Part shown: positions 40,515-47,794 of the stretch, one piece after another
How the letters are laid out: each line of letters opens with the position of its first letter
How positions within the stretch are numbered: position 1 is the stretch's first letter
Origin: an uncultured bacterium
GTDB taxonomy: Bacteria; Cyanobacteriota; Vampirovibrionia; Gastranaerophilales; Gastranaerophilaceae
NCBI GenBank assembly: GCA_949284715.1
Contig: CASDWH010000011.1
Span: 1 to 52,169 of the forward strand
DNA length: 52,169 bases
Direction: 5' to 3'
Program-made: the position numbers and the translations under genes
The notes under the pieces: generated by a model
What the model was told of the DNA's origin: nothing
Seen by the model: the letters and a program-made list of their open reading frames with translations, nothing else
The model's database searches: none

Positions 40515-41901
40515 TTTAATTGTCACAGGCGGCGGCACCGCCGGCTGCGCTGCCGCTTATACAGCAGCAAAGCTGGGACTAAAAACGCTCCTTGTTGAAA
40601 AAAATTCCTTTTTAGGCGGTACTATGACGGCCTCTCTTGTTACTCCGGCCATGAAATCTATTAACTCAAAATTAAACAATGATTTTTTTACTTTGTTTAC
40701 TCATAAACTAAAAAGCATGGGTGGTCAAGTCGCTTATACCGATGGAAATCAAGGCTGGTTTAATCCTGAGCTTGCAAAAATTGCTCTTGATACCCTGCTT
40801 ACCGATGTGAATGTTGATATTGTATTCAACACTTGTATAACAGATATATTAATTTCGGATAATCATATTACATCAGTAAAGCTTTCCAATGAGCCAGAGA
40901 TTTCTATTTATGCATTGCCAAATGATAAAAAATTATCAACACCTATCGAATCGAGTAATGTTTTGCAATCGCTAACAGATACAGATGTATTATCAGTACC
41001 TATCGAAACGAGATTAGATGGTTCTAAGAAGAATTTTTTTGATAATTATATAAAAACCGATTTTTTAATTGATGCAACAGGAAGTGAAATAATTTGTAAA
41101 TCACTGGGCTGCCGTTTTATTGACGACAAAGATAATAAGCAGCCCTCCAGCCTTAGATTTATTGCTTCAGGTATTGATTTAAAAGCTTTTAAAGAGTATA
41201 TATTAGAGCTTGATAAGGACAGAAATGCAACAACTGGCGCAGTTATTGACGGTGATATACATTTATCGACAGCCTGTACATGGGATAAAGAATGGGGCTT
41301 AACCCCTGTATTTAAACGCGCTCTTGATGAGAAAATCTTAATAGAGTCGGATACTGCATATTTTCAGCTCTTTACAATACCCGGAATGCCTGCTTCTATT
41401 GCTTTTAATTGCCCGCGCTTTAGCGAAAATGTTGTACCGTCACAATTATTCTCCTACTCTAATCAGCTAATCGAATCCCGAAAAGCAATTTTGCGCCTTA
41501 TAGAGTTTTGTAAGAAATATTTCCCGGGATTTGAAAAAGCTTATATTTCTTCAATAGCCCCCTCAGCCGGTGTTAGAACTTCCAAAAGGCCGCTTGGTGA
41601 ATACTTATACACTATTGATGATTTAAAATCCGGCAAAACTTTTGATAATCCGGTATTAATTTCCGATTATCCTGTAGATGTTCATTCTGACAAAAAAGAC
41701 GGTGCTGTGCTTGAAAAAGTTACCGGAGAATACCAGCTTCCTCTAGAATCTCTTAAATCTATTGATTATGACAATTTGTATTTTGCCGGCCGCTCTATTA
41801 GTTGTGATTTCTACTCTCAGGCTGCGCTTAGAATTATTCCTTCATGTTTTTCCATGGGAGAAGGTATTGCTAAATATTTAGCTAAATTGTCTAATTTATA
41901 A
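40504..41901 (+). CDS. FAD-dependent oxidoreductase with repeat-bearing insertion
   Basis: 465 residues. Dinucleotide-binding motif VTGGGTAGCAAAYTAAKLG at the N-terminus, acidic end of strand 2 in LLVEKNSFLGG, second FAD block FLIDATGSEI, and a C-terminal NLYFAGRSISCDF block match FAD-dependent dehydrogenases of the YtfN/tricarballylate-type superfamily. Substrate unknown. Between SVKLSNEPEI and FLIDATG lies an insert of roughly 45 residues with LSTPIES and LSVPIET 19 residues apart (144-150 and 163-169), encoded by two copies of the dispersed repeat. AAAGGAG supports the start; overlaps the methyltransferase end by 11 bases. Confidence 0.82.
   Translation: MKYDLIVTGGGTAGCAAAYTAAKLGLKTLLVEKNSFLGGTMTASLVTPAMKSINSKLNNDFFTLFTHKLKSMGGQVAYTDGNQGWFNPELAKIALDTLLTDVNVDIVFNTCITDILISDNHITSVKLSNEPEISIYALPNDKKLSTPIESSNVLQSLTDTDVLSVPIETRLDGSKKNFFDNYIKTDFLIDATGSEIICKSLGCRFIDDKDNKQPSSLRFIASGIDLKAFKEYILELDKDRNATTGAVIDGDIHLSTACTWDKEWGLTPVFKRALDEKILIESDTAYFQLFTIPGMPASIAFNCPRFSENVVPSQLFSYSNQLIESRKAILRLIEFCKKYFPGFEKAYISSIAPSAGVRTSKRPLGEYLYTIDDLKSGKTFDNPVLISDYPVDVHSDKKDGAVLEKVTGEYQLPLESLKSIDYDNLYFAGRSISCDFYSQAALRIIPSCFSMGEGIAKYLAKLSNL
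40933..40952 (+). repeat. Dispersed 20-base repeat, copy C (in the FAD oxidoreductase gene)
   Basis: TTATCAACACCTATCGAATC, read as LSTPIES from residue 144, a different register from copies A and B. Starts exactly 57 bases before copy D. Confidence 0.8.
40990..41009 (+). repeat. Dispersed 20-base repeat, copy D (in the FAD oxidoreductase gene)
   Basis: TTATCAGTACCTATCGAAAC, read as LSVPIET from residue 163. The best match to the consensus in this gene. Confidence 0.85.
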
Positions 41902-41946
41902 TTTTTCTAAATATAGTATCCTGTATCAAAAGGAGGAATACTATAT
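41897..41946 (+). promoter_or_regulatory. Rubrerythrin promoter -10 and start-codon hairpin
   Basis: TATAAT (41897-41902) overlaps the FAD gene stop. The expected message starts near 41909 with arm ATATAGTAT (41911-41919), which pairs perfectly with ATACTATAT (41938-41946). The hairpin loop carries AAAGGAGG and the right arm includes the A and T of the start codon, so it can block ribosome access. Confidence 0.5.
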
Positions 41947-42514
41947 GCAATTAGCAAAATCAGAAACCATTCAAAATCTGGTAAACGCTTTTGCCGGTGA
42001 ATCGCAGGCCAGAAACAGGTATACTTTTTATGCTAAAGAGGCGTTAAAAGAGGGCTATAATGAAATATCAGATATATTTGCGGAAACAGCTTCTAATGAG
42101 CAGGAACACGCGAAAATCTTCTATAAATTCATTCCGGCTGAACATTATTTGATAAATGCCGAATACCCGTTTTTTTTAGGGAAAACGTATGATAATCTCT
42201 TAGCGGCCGCAGATGCAGAGCATGAAGAGTGGTCAACAATATATAAAAACTCGGCAGAAATTGCTGCTGAAGAAGGGTTTAAAGAAATCTCAGAAGCTTT
42301 TACACTAATTTGCGATATTGAAAAATACCATCAAAACAGGTATCTGGAACTTGCTAAATTAGTTAAAGAAAATGCTGTTTTTGCAAAAGATTATGAAACC
42401 CGCTGGATTTGTATGAAATGCGGATTCCATACAACAGCCAAGGCCGCTCCGCTGTGCTGCCCTGTTTGTAAACACGAATATAATCATTTTCAGCTTCTGT
42501 GTGACAAGTTCTAA
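41945..42514 (+). CDS. rbr: Rubrerythrin
   Basis: 189 residues. Di-iron peroxidase that reduces hydrogen peroxide in the cytoplasm of anaerobes. Four-helix part with iron ligands in AFAGESQARNRY, ETASNEQEHAK, AADAEHEEW and CDIEKYHQNRY, then a rubredoxin-like domain with CMKCG and CCPVCKH pairs. Strong ribosome site AAAGGAGG inside a hairpin. It converges with the next minus gene with a four-base overlap. Confidence 0.96.
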   Translation: MQLAKSETIQNLVNAFAGESQARNRYTFYAKEALKEGYNEISDIFAETASNEQEHAKIFYKFIPAEHYLINAEYPFFLGKTYDNLLAAADAEHEEWSTIYKNSAEIAAEEGFKEISEAFTLICDIEKYHQNRYLELAKLVKENAVFAKDYETRWICMKCGFHTTAKAAPLCCPVCKHEYNHFQLLCDKF

Positions 42515-43839
42515 GCAGTTGTAAATAATTTATTTGCCACATTTCCGGGAAGCATTGCAGACCAATCTTGCTGCGGTGTATAATTCATAAACTCATTTCC
42601 CATAAATCCTGATGGGTTGTACTGGTTAATCATCGGGCTTGCAGGTAATGTCATAGTGTACGGATTTGAATACGGATTTGTAACTGACGCTGTTTCATTA
42701 CCTGTATTTGTTTTTTGTGTTTGTGGTTCCTGTGTGCTGGCACTTTCAGCATCAGAAAGAAGTCCGGTACCGAATTTGTTTTTGTATATTTCGTTCAATT
42801 GATTCATTGTATCTAAAACTACTGTCATCTGGGAACGAATTTGTGCTTCTGTTTCTTTATCTTTTTCCTGTTTAGCTTCTGCAAGTAATTCTCCTGCATA
42901 TCGCAAATACCCATCGCATAATGCAATCTCATTTCTAAGCGCTGTTTGCGCCTCTTCTGATTTGTCTATGGAATTAAGCATTGTTTTTATATCTTGTTCT
43001 TTTTGCAATGTTTGTTCGCTTGGTATTACTTGATCATAGCCCATTTTTGCCAATTGTGATGTGAATCCGCCAATAGCAAATCCCAGTACGCTGCCAATAA
43101 TGCCGCCGGCAATTGTACCTGCTCCCGGAATAACAGAACCCAGTATTGCACCCAGTTTTGCTCCTGCGGCAGTTCCTGCAATAAAACCGCCAAATCCTAC
43201 AGCCGTTCTGCCTGTTGATTTTGCTAACTGCTTCATTCCAGTTTCAGTATCTTTCTGGAAAGCACCTATCAAGCTTGGTATCTCTTGCATAAACTCAAAC
43301 AGTATCATTATTTTGTTTGTTTTATAGCTTTTTAAAAGTTCTGTTCCAAACGATGGGCATTTTGCCGCACCTTTAGCAAGTCCTTTCTGTATAAAGGATT
43401 TTTTCCAGGTTGAATTTTTATCTATTAATTCAACATATTTTTTATTTAAAGCGGCTAATTTATCTTTCGCAAGTCCGCCGTTATTTTGTATTGTTTTTAG
43501 TTCGTTTTGTAAAGACAATATATCTGCTTTCAAAAACGGATCTTTAACCTTCATTCTATCAAGCTGGGCAGATAATTCATTTACTTTTATCATTCTATAC
43601 TTATTTGCAGCAAGTTCTTTCCCGCTTAACGACGGATTAATTTTTACTCCTTTAAATTCCTTAGCTTGTAAAACCAGAGGAAAAATCGCAGACACAGCGA
43701 TAGCCCCCGGTGAAAAATTATCCCAGATGCTGGGTTCTTCCTGCACTCCTCTGACTAAATCGTATGATTTACTCAGGTTTTCGCTAAGCGCAGGTTGATT
43801 AGTCCCTATTCCTGTTATCCTGATTTCTTCGTTTCCCAT
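42511..43839 (-). CDS. Membrane-associated protein with glycine-zipper region, unknown
   Basis: 442 residues, no named family. The N-terminal half is helical and lysine-rich (AQLDRMKVKDPFLKADILSLQNEL), with a short hydrophobic stretch GAIAVSAIFPLVLQ at 45-58. A glycine-zipper segment covers about 215-260 (FGGFIAGTAAGAKLGAILG and a second GxxxG run), of the kind that packs membrane helices or forms pores. The C-terminus is disordered and Asn/Pro/Gln-rich (PYSNPYTMTLP...). Ribosome site is weak (AGGGCTTATT). Possibly a secreted or membrane-inserting effector, but that is inference. Confidence 0.62.
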   Translation of the reverse strand: MGNEEIRITGIGTNQPALSENLSKSYDLVRGVQEEPSIWDNFSPGAIAVSAIFPLVLQAKEFKGVKINPSLSGKELAANKYRMIKVNELSAQLDRMKVKDPFLKADILSLQNELKTIQNNGGLAKDKLAALNKKYVELIDKNSTWKKSFIQKGLAKGAAKCPSFGTELLKSYKTNKIMILFEFMQEIPSLIGAFQKDTETGMKQLAKSTGRTAVGFGGFIAGTAAGAKLGAILGSVIPGAGTIAGGIIGSVLGFAIGGFTSQLAKMGYDQVIPSEQTLQKEQDIKTMLNSIDKSEEAQTALRNEIALCDGYLRYAGELLAEAKQEKDKETEAQIRSQMTVVLDTMNQLNEIYKNKFGTGLLSDAESASTQEPQTQKTNTGNETASVTNPYSNPYTMTLPASPMINQYNPSGFMGNEFMNYTPQQDWSAMLPGNVANKLFTTA

Positions 43840-44018
43840 AATAAGCCCTATTTATATATTAATAAAGTTAATATTTTCTGTTAAATTGCTTATTTGTAAC
43901 AAAATCTTTACATTTTAATTTTTATTAGCAATAATCTCTGGAAGCTAGTTAAATAAGCACTTCCCGAAATGCTGCTAATGATATTTTTGCTAATAAAATT
44001 ATTATTACTTTTTATTTT

Positions 44019-44033
44019 GCCATGCTTAATGGC
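44019..44033. promoter_or_regulatory. Inverted repeat upstream of the regulator pair
   Basis: GCCAT GCTTA ATGGC, overlapping the -35 region of the winged-helix gene and followed by GGCATGCC. A plausible operator for the MarR or winged-helix protein (autoregulation). Confidence 0.35.
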
Positions 44034-44057
44034 ATGCCCAATGTTCTACTTTCAATG

Positions 44058-44063
44058 TATAAT
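44058..44063 (+). promoter_or_regulatory. -10 box of the winged-helix/MarR unit
   Basis: TATAAT ends six bases before the ATG at 44070; no Shine-Dalgarno is present, so a leaderless message is expected. The -35 is weak. Confidence 0.5.
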
Positions 44064-44069
44064 ATATGT

Positions 44070-44384
44070 ATGAGTTATTTAATCGAAGATTCCGAATTAA
44101 AAAAAGTTGGCTTGGAATTGATGTTTTTAACGCCGCAAAAATATTCAAATCCTGATGGTATAACGGCTGTTGAATTGTCTAAACTTGTTGATTTGCCGAT
44201 TGATATTGTAAAAAAAAAGCTGCAAATATTAAAAGAAAAAAATATTGTAAGGGTTAAAGGTATTAATCCCAAGTACTGGTTATTTGATGAATATAATTTT
44301 CAAAGACTTGATGATGATGATGAAATATTTGCTCTATTATGCAGCTTTGATGATGTTGATTTTGATAGATATTTTTCTTATTAG
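44070..44384 (+). CDS. Small winged-helix DNA-binding-like protein
   Basis: 104 residues from MSYLIEDSELKKVG; the ATG 16 codons upstream falls on the promoter. Residues 28-62 (GITAVELSKLVDLPIDIVKKKLQILKEKNIVRV) are a textbook helix-turn-helix and wing; the C-terminus is acidic (DDDDEIFALLCSFDDVDFD). Probably a transcription regulator or its accessory protein. Followed after 12 bases by the MarR gene, likely as one unit. Confidence 0.72.
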   Translation: MSYLIEDSELKKVGLELMFLTPQKYSNPDGITAVELSKLVDLPIDIVKKKLQILKEKNIVRVKGINPKYWLFDEYNFQRLDDDDEIFALLCSFDDVDFDRYFSY

Positions 44385-44396
44385 AGGAAGTTAATA

Positions 44397-44849
44397 ATGA
44401 CTTATACAGAGAGCTTACCGTATGAAATCGAAAAAACAGCACGTTTATTACAGATTAGTGCTAAATATACTTTTGCTAACAAAATTAAGTGTGATATAGC
44501 GCATGATGAGTTTGTTATCCTTGATACATTAATCAATAATCCGGGAATTTCACAGAGCGATTTATCAAAACTGGTACTAAAAGGGCGTTCTCATACAAGT
44601 AAGATTCTTGCTTCTCTTGAAAAAAAAGAATACATTATAAGAACACAGGGAACAAAAAATGGCAAGATGATATATTTAATGAGTATTACTGAAAAAGGTC
44701 TGCAATTGTATAATGAAGTCAGAGGGTACTTAAATGATATTATTGTCCACTGGGAAACAAAATTTAAAAATACTACAGCTCTTATTAGTGAATTGAGGCG
44801 AATACAGGATTTAATAATAGAAAATGTCGGTGATATTTCCTTAGAATAA
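44397..44849 (+). CDS. MarR family transcriptional regulator
   Basis: 150 residues. The winged helix-turn-helix lies at about residues 45-95 (NPGISQSDLSKLVLKGRSHTSKILASLEKKEYI, then a basic wing RTQGTKNGKMIYLMSITEKG), flanked by dimerisation helices. Ligand unknown. GAGGAAG precedes the ATG. Ends before a terminator shared with rplL. Confidence 0.88.
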   Translation: MTYTESLPYEIEKTARLLQISAKYTFANKIKCDIAHDEFVILDTLINNPGISQSDLSKLVLKGRSHTSKILASLEKKEYIIRTQGTKNGKMIYLMSITEKGLQLYNEVRGYLNDIIVHWETKFKNTTALISELRRIQDLIIENVGDISLE

Positions 44850-44860
44850 ATATAAAAATT

Positions 44861-44887
44861 AAAGGCGGATATAAAGTCCGCCTTTTT
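44861..44887. terminator. Bidirectional terminator between the MarR gene and rplL
   Basis: Stem AAAGGCGGA / TCCGCCTTT, seven-base loop, then T run; convergent genes on both sides. Confidence 0.9.
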
Positions 44888-44917
44888 GATTTCTTGAAAA
44901 TATCTTTATTATCAAAA

Positions 44918-45295
44918 CTACTTGATTTCAACAGATGCGCCTGCTGCTTCTAATTGTTTCTTAATAGCTTCAGCATCTTCTTTCTTGATATTTTCTTTTA
45001 CAGGTTTCGGTGCGCCGTCAACTAAATCTTTAGCTTCTTTTAAGCCAAGACCGGTGATAGCACGTACTTCTTTAAGAACAGCAATTTTGTTAGCGCCTGC
45101 TGATGCAAGGATAACAGAAACTTCAGAAGCTTCTTCTTCAGCCGGAGCTGCTGCGCCTGCTGCCGGTGCTGCTGCAACTGCTACAGGAGCTGCTGCTGAT
45201 ACGCCGAATTTTTCTTCCATAGCTTTTACTAATTCTGCTGCTTCTAAAAGTGTTAATTTTTCAATTGATTCTAAAATAGATTCTACATTACTCAT
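44918..45295 (-). CDS. rplL: Ribosomal protein L7/L12
   Basis: 125 residues. Stalk protein recruiting translation GTPases. N-terminal dimerisation helix, Ala-rich hinge ([17 protein letters not shown]) and C-terminal domain with [28 protein letters not shown] are complete. AAGGAG upstream. It follows rplJ by 39 bases. rpoB does not follow: the next gene is convergent, so the usual rplJL-rpoBC order is broken. Confidence 0.98.
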   Translation of the reverse strand: MSNVESILESIEKLTLLEAAELVKAMEEKFGVSAAAPVAVAAAPAAGAAAPAEEEASEVSVILASAGANKIAVLKEVRAITGLGLKEAKDLVDGAPKPVKENIKKEDAEAIKKQLEAAGASVEIK

Positions 45296-45334
45296 GATTT
45301 ATTCTCCTTTTTTTATTTTAAGTATCACATTATA

Positions 45335-45856
45335 CTAGGCAGTTTTTTTATCACGCACAGCTGCAACTGCACGTGTAAGTGCTGCCATAACACCGTTGAC
45401 AGTGTATACAAGACCTGAGGCAGGTGAATTGATGCTTCCAAGCATTTTTGCATAGATTTCTTCTTTTGACGGCATATCAGCCAGTGCTTTTGCTTCCTTT
45501 GCACTTAACAATTTACCATCAAGAGCAGCTGCAATTATTTCACCTTTCTTGGTATCTTTGATGAATTTTGACAATGCTTTTGCAGGTGCAACCTGATCTT
45601 TAAACCCAAAAGCAATTGCAACAGGTCCGGTTAATACATCAGATAAAACTTCATAAGGTGTTCCCTTAATTGCAATCTTAGCCAATGTATTTTTGGTAAC
45701 CATATAGTCACCGTCTTCCTTTTGAATAGAACGTCTTAAGTTAGTAATTTCTTCAACTGTAAGACTTTTATAATCAGAAACGATAGCAACTTGCGCTTTT
45801 TCAATATTTGATTTTATTTTAGCAAGTTTTTCGTTTTTAAAGGCTTTAGTTGACAT
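45335..45856 (-). CDS. rplJ: Ribosomal protein L10
   Basis: 173 residues. Base of the ribosomal stalk. Typical N-terminal KIKSNIEKAQVAIVSDYKSLTVEEITNLR and LTGPVAIAFGF blocks, and the C-terminal helix that anchors L7/L12. AAAGGAG precedes the ATG. Preceded by a 250-base leader with an attenuator; rplK and rplA are not upstream. Confidence 0.98.
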   Translation of the reverse strand: MSTKAFKNEKLAKIKSNIEKAQVAIVSDYKSLTVEEITNLRRSIQKEDGDYMVTKNTLAKIAIKGTPYEVLSDVLTGPVAIAFGFKDQVAPAKALSKFIKDTKKGEIIAAALDGKLLSAKEAKALADMPSKEEIYAKMLGSINSPASGLVYTVNGVMAALTRAVAAVRDKKTA

Positions 45857-46104
45857 AATTTGCTCCTTTATTAGTATATATTATCGGATTTCTCCGTTCG
45901 ACCCATATTAAAAAAGATTTTGCGAAGATAATTAACCGCAAAATCGTACACAAAGCTATTTTAATTCGACTGTGTAACCTCGATTAGCCTGATATTAATC
46001 AATTTAACCCTTTAGTCAAATATTAGTTAAAACCTTGAATTCCGGCTATATTACTCTTTTTTGACCGACCGGGACTAATTGTCTGCGGTTCTCATTTTAT
46101 GTTA
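45857..46104 (-). promoter_or_regulatory. rplJ leader with attenuator (L10-leader type)
   Basis: About 240 bases of untranslated leader between the promoter and rplJ. Near the gene, stem GATTTTGCG / CGCAAAATC (45945-45937 with 45924-45916) is followed by six T, a rho-independent attenuator. A small CGGAGAAATCCG hairpin lies between it and the ribosome site. L10 autoregulates rplJL through such leaders in other bacteria; here the assignment is by position and structure. Confidence 0.65.
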
Positions 46105-46127
46105 GCAAAAAATAATTTTATTGTCAA
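46099..46127 (-). promoter_or_regulatory. rplJL promoter
   Basis: On the minus strand TTGACA (46127-46122), 17 bases, TAACAT (46104-46099), with TG one base ahead of the -10. A near-consensus, strong promoter, as expected for ribosomal genes; it lies just after the antiporter stop. Confidence 0.75.
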
Positions 46128-46133
46128 ATTCTT

Positions 46134-47726
46134 TTAAACCGAGTGGAATACAACAGTATCATCCAATTCTATTTTTGTGTTTCCGTTAGGTACAAAAGAC
46201 ATGTTGCCACGCTTAATTATTGCTATAAGAAACCCGTCTCCGCAGTTTAAATCTTTTATTTTTTTGTTCAGCCATTGATGAGTTTCATCTATTGTTGTTT
46301 CACAGAGATTAATATTACTTCTTGTATTCTCAACTGTTGTGCCGGTTAATACTTCATCTCCGGGAAGAAGAGTTGTATCGCCGTTAGGTATGATTTTTTC
46401 ATTTGCCCTGTTAATCAGTAGCACAAGGGCGTTATCACTCATATTAATGTCTTTTAGCTGTAAGCCCTGCCACGGGTGTTTATCTGTAATTTTTACTATG
46501 CTTAAATTAATTGCTGACTCCTGTTGATAATCATTAAAGGTTTTTCTTACATCACAAAAACGGTCAATCATGTTTTCACGTTTTGCTATAAAAGGAAGAA
46601 GCGAGCCTTGTATAGCAACTGATATCAGAACAACAATAAAAACTATATGAAACAAATCATATTTAAGTGCCGAACTATCAGCGACAACAAGAATCGCAAA
46701 TACTATTGACGCTGCACCTCTTAAGCCTGCCCAGGAAATAAAAGATATTTGTGACAGGGGCGCTTTAAAAGGCAGCATTATAATCGCTGCAGCAAGCGGG
46801 CGGGCTATAAATGATAAAAATACCATTATTAAGCAGGCAGGTATAATGCTTTCCGGAATTTTATGCGGAAATGCAAGAAATCCAATTAAAAAGAATATTA
46901 CTATTTGGCAAAGCGCTGTTACTCCATCAAAAAAATAAATCATACTAATTTTATTTTTTATTTCACTGTTACCCAATATAAGTCCCGTAATATATACGCT
47001 TAAATACCCGTTACCGCCTGTTAAATCAGGTATTGCAAAAGCTGCCAATGCAACTGCAAGCATAAAAAGTGTATCTGTCCCTTCAGAAAGTATACGTGTT
47101 TTCTTAAATACAAATATTGCAAAATAAGCAATTGCAATACCCGATAGAATCCCGATACCAATCTGCGAAATAAGCATAGGTATAATTGAGTCGGCACGTC
47201 CAGAGTGTAGGAATGATATTCCTATTATAGTCAGCATATACGCAAATGGATCGTTGCTTCCGCTTTCAAATTCCAGTATTGGTGCTGTATTGTATTTTAA
47301 GTTAAGTCTTTTTGAACGAAGTATTGCAAAGACTGATGCCGCATCTGTTGAGCTTATAACTGAACCGATTAAAAAACTCTCAGCAAATGGCATTTTTAGG
47401 ACATAATAACAGAATGCTGCTGTTAACAGTGCTGTAATTACTGTCCCGGCCGATGAAAGCAAAATTGCCTGCACTGTTGCTTTTTTATTGTCAATTCTTT
47501 TGGTGCAGAATCCGCCGTAAAAAATTATAAATAACAAACCTATAGAACATAGTTTTGAGGTCAAATTATAATCATCAAAATTAAGTCTAAAAATTCCGTC
47601 AGACCCGAACAACATTCCTAAAAACATGAAAAAAAGAAGTGCTGGCATTCCGAGTTTATTAGAAAATTTATTTGTAATAATACAGGAAAATATTACTATT
47701 GCACAGAACAGAATAATTGATGACAT
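46134..47726 (-). CDS. CPA1-type Na+(K+)/H+ antiporter with TrkA-C domain
   Basis: 530 residues. About twelve spans in the first 390 residues, with conserved family blocks FLGMLFGSDG, GSVISSTDAASVFAILRS and LEFESGSNDPFAYML, which carry the ion-binding Asp residues. The C-terminal 130 residues hold a TrkA-C (RCK-C) regulatory domain (QGLQLKDINMSDNALVLLI) and a second related segment. This is the layout of NhaP2/CvrA-type potassium or sodium/proton antiporters. AAAGGGG precedes the ATG. Confidence 0.88.
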   Translation of the reverse strand: MSSIILFCAIVIFSCIITNKFSNKLGMPALLFFMFLGMLFGSDGIFRLNFDDYNLTSKLCSIGLLFIIFYGGFCTKRIDNKKATVQAILLSSAGTVITALLTAAFCYYVLKMPFAESFLIGSVISSTDAASVFAILRSKRLNLKYNTAPILEFESGSNDPFAYMLTIIGISFLHSGRADSIIPMLISQIGIGILSGIAIAYFAIFVFKKTRILSEGTDTLFMLAVALAAFAIPDLTGGNGYLSVYITGLILGNSEIKNKISMIYFFDGVTALCQIVIFFLIGFLAFPHKIPESIIPACLIMVFLSFIARPLAAAIIMLPFKAPLSQISFISWAGLRGAASIVFAILVVADSSALKYDLFHIVFIVVLISVAIQGSLLPFIAKRENMIDRFCDVRKTFNDYQQESAINLSIVKITDKHPWQGLQLKDINMSDNALVLLINRANEKIIPNGDTTLLPGDEVLTGTTVENTRSNINLCETTIDETHQWLNKKIKDLNCGDGFLIAIIKRGNMSFVPNGNTKIELDDTVVFHSV

Positions 47727-47782
47727 TATTTTAACCCCTTTGTTTAGTTTAGCATAAATCTTTATTTTTTCATAATATTTGT

Positions 47783-47788
47783 TATAAT
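47783..47788 (+). promoter_or_regulatory. -10 box of the carbonic anhydrase gene
   Basis: TATAAT ends six bases before the ATG; no Shine-Dalgarno, so the message is probably leaderless. Two consecutive ATG codons are at the start. Confidence 0.55.
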
Positions 47789-47794
47789 ATACTC

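Noticed and set aside
39926-41009. CRISPR array (about 20-base repeats with 37-base intervals)
   Set aside because: Only two units at each place, inside conserved reading frames of two genes, with copies also in the opposite orientation and no cas genes.
44922-45338. Long plus-strand reading frame over rplL
   Set aside because: It is the antisense shadow of the Ala-rich L7/L12 gene and has no ribosome site.
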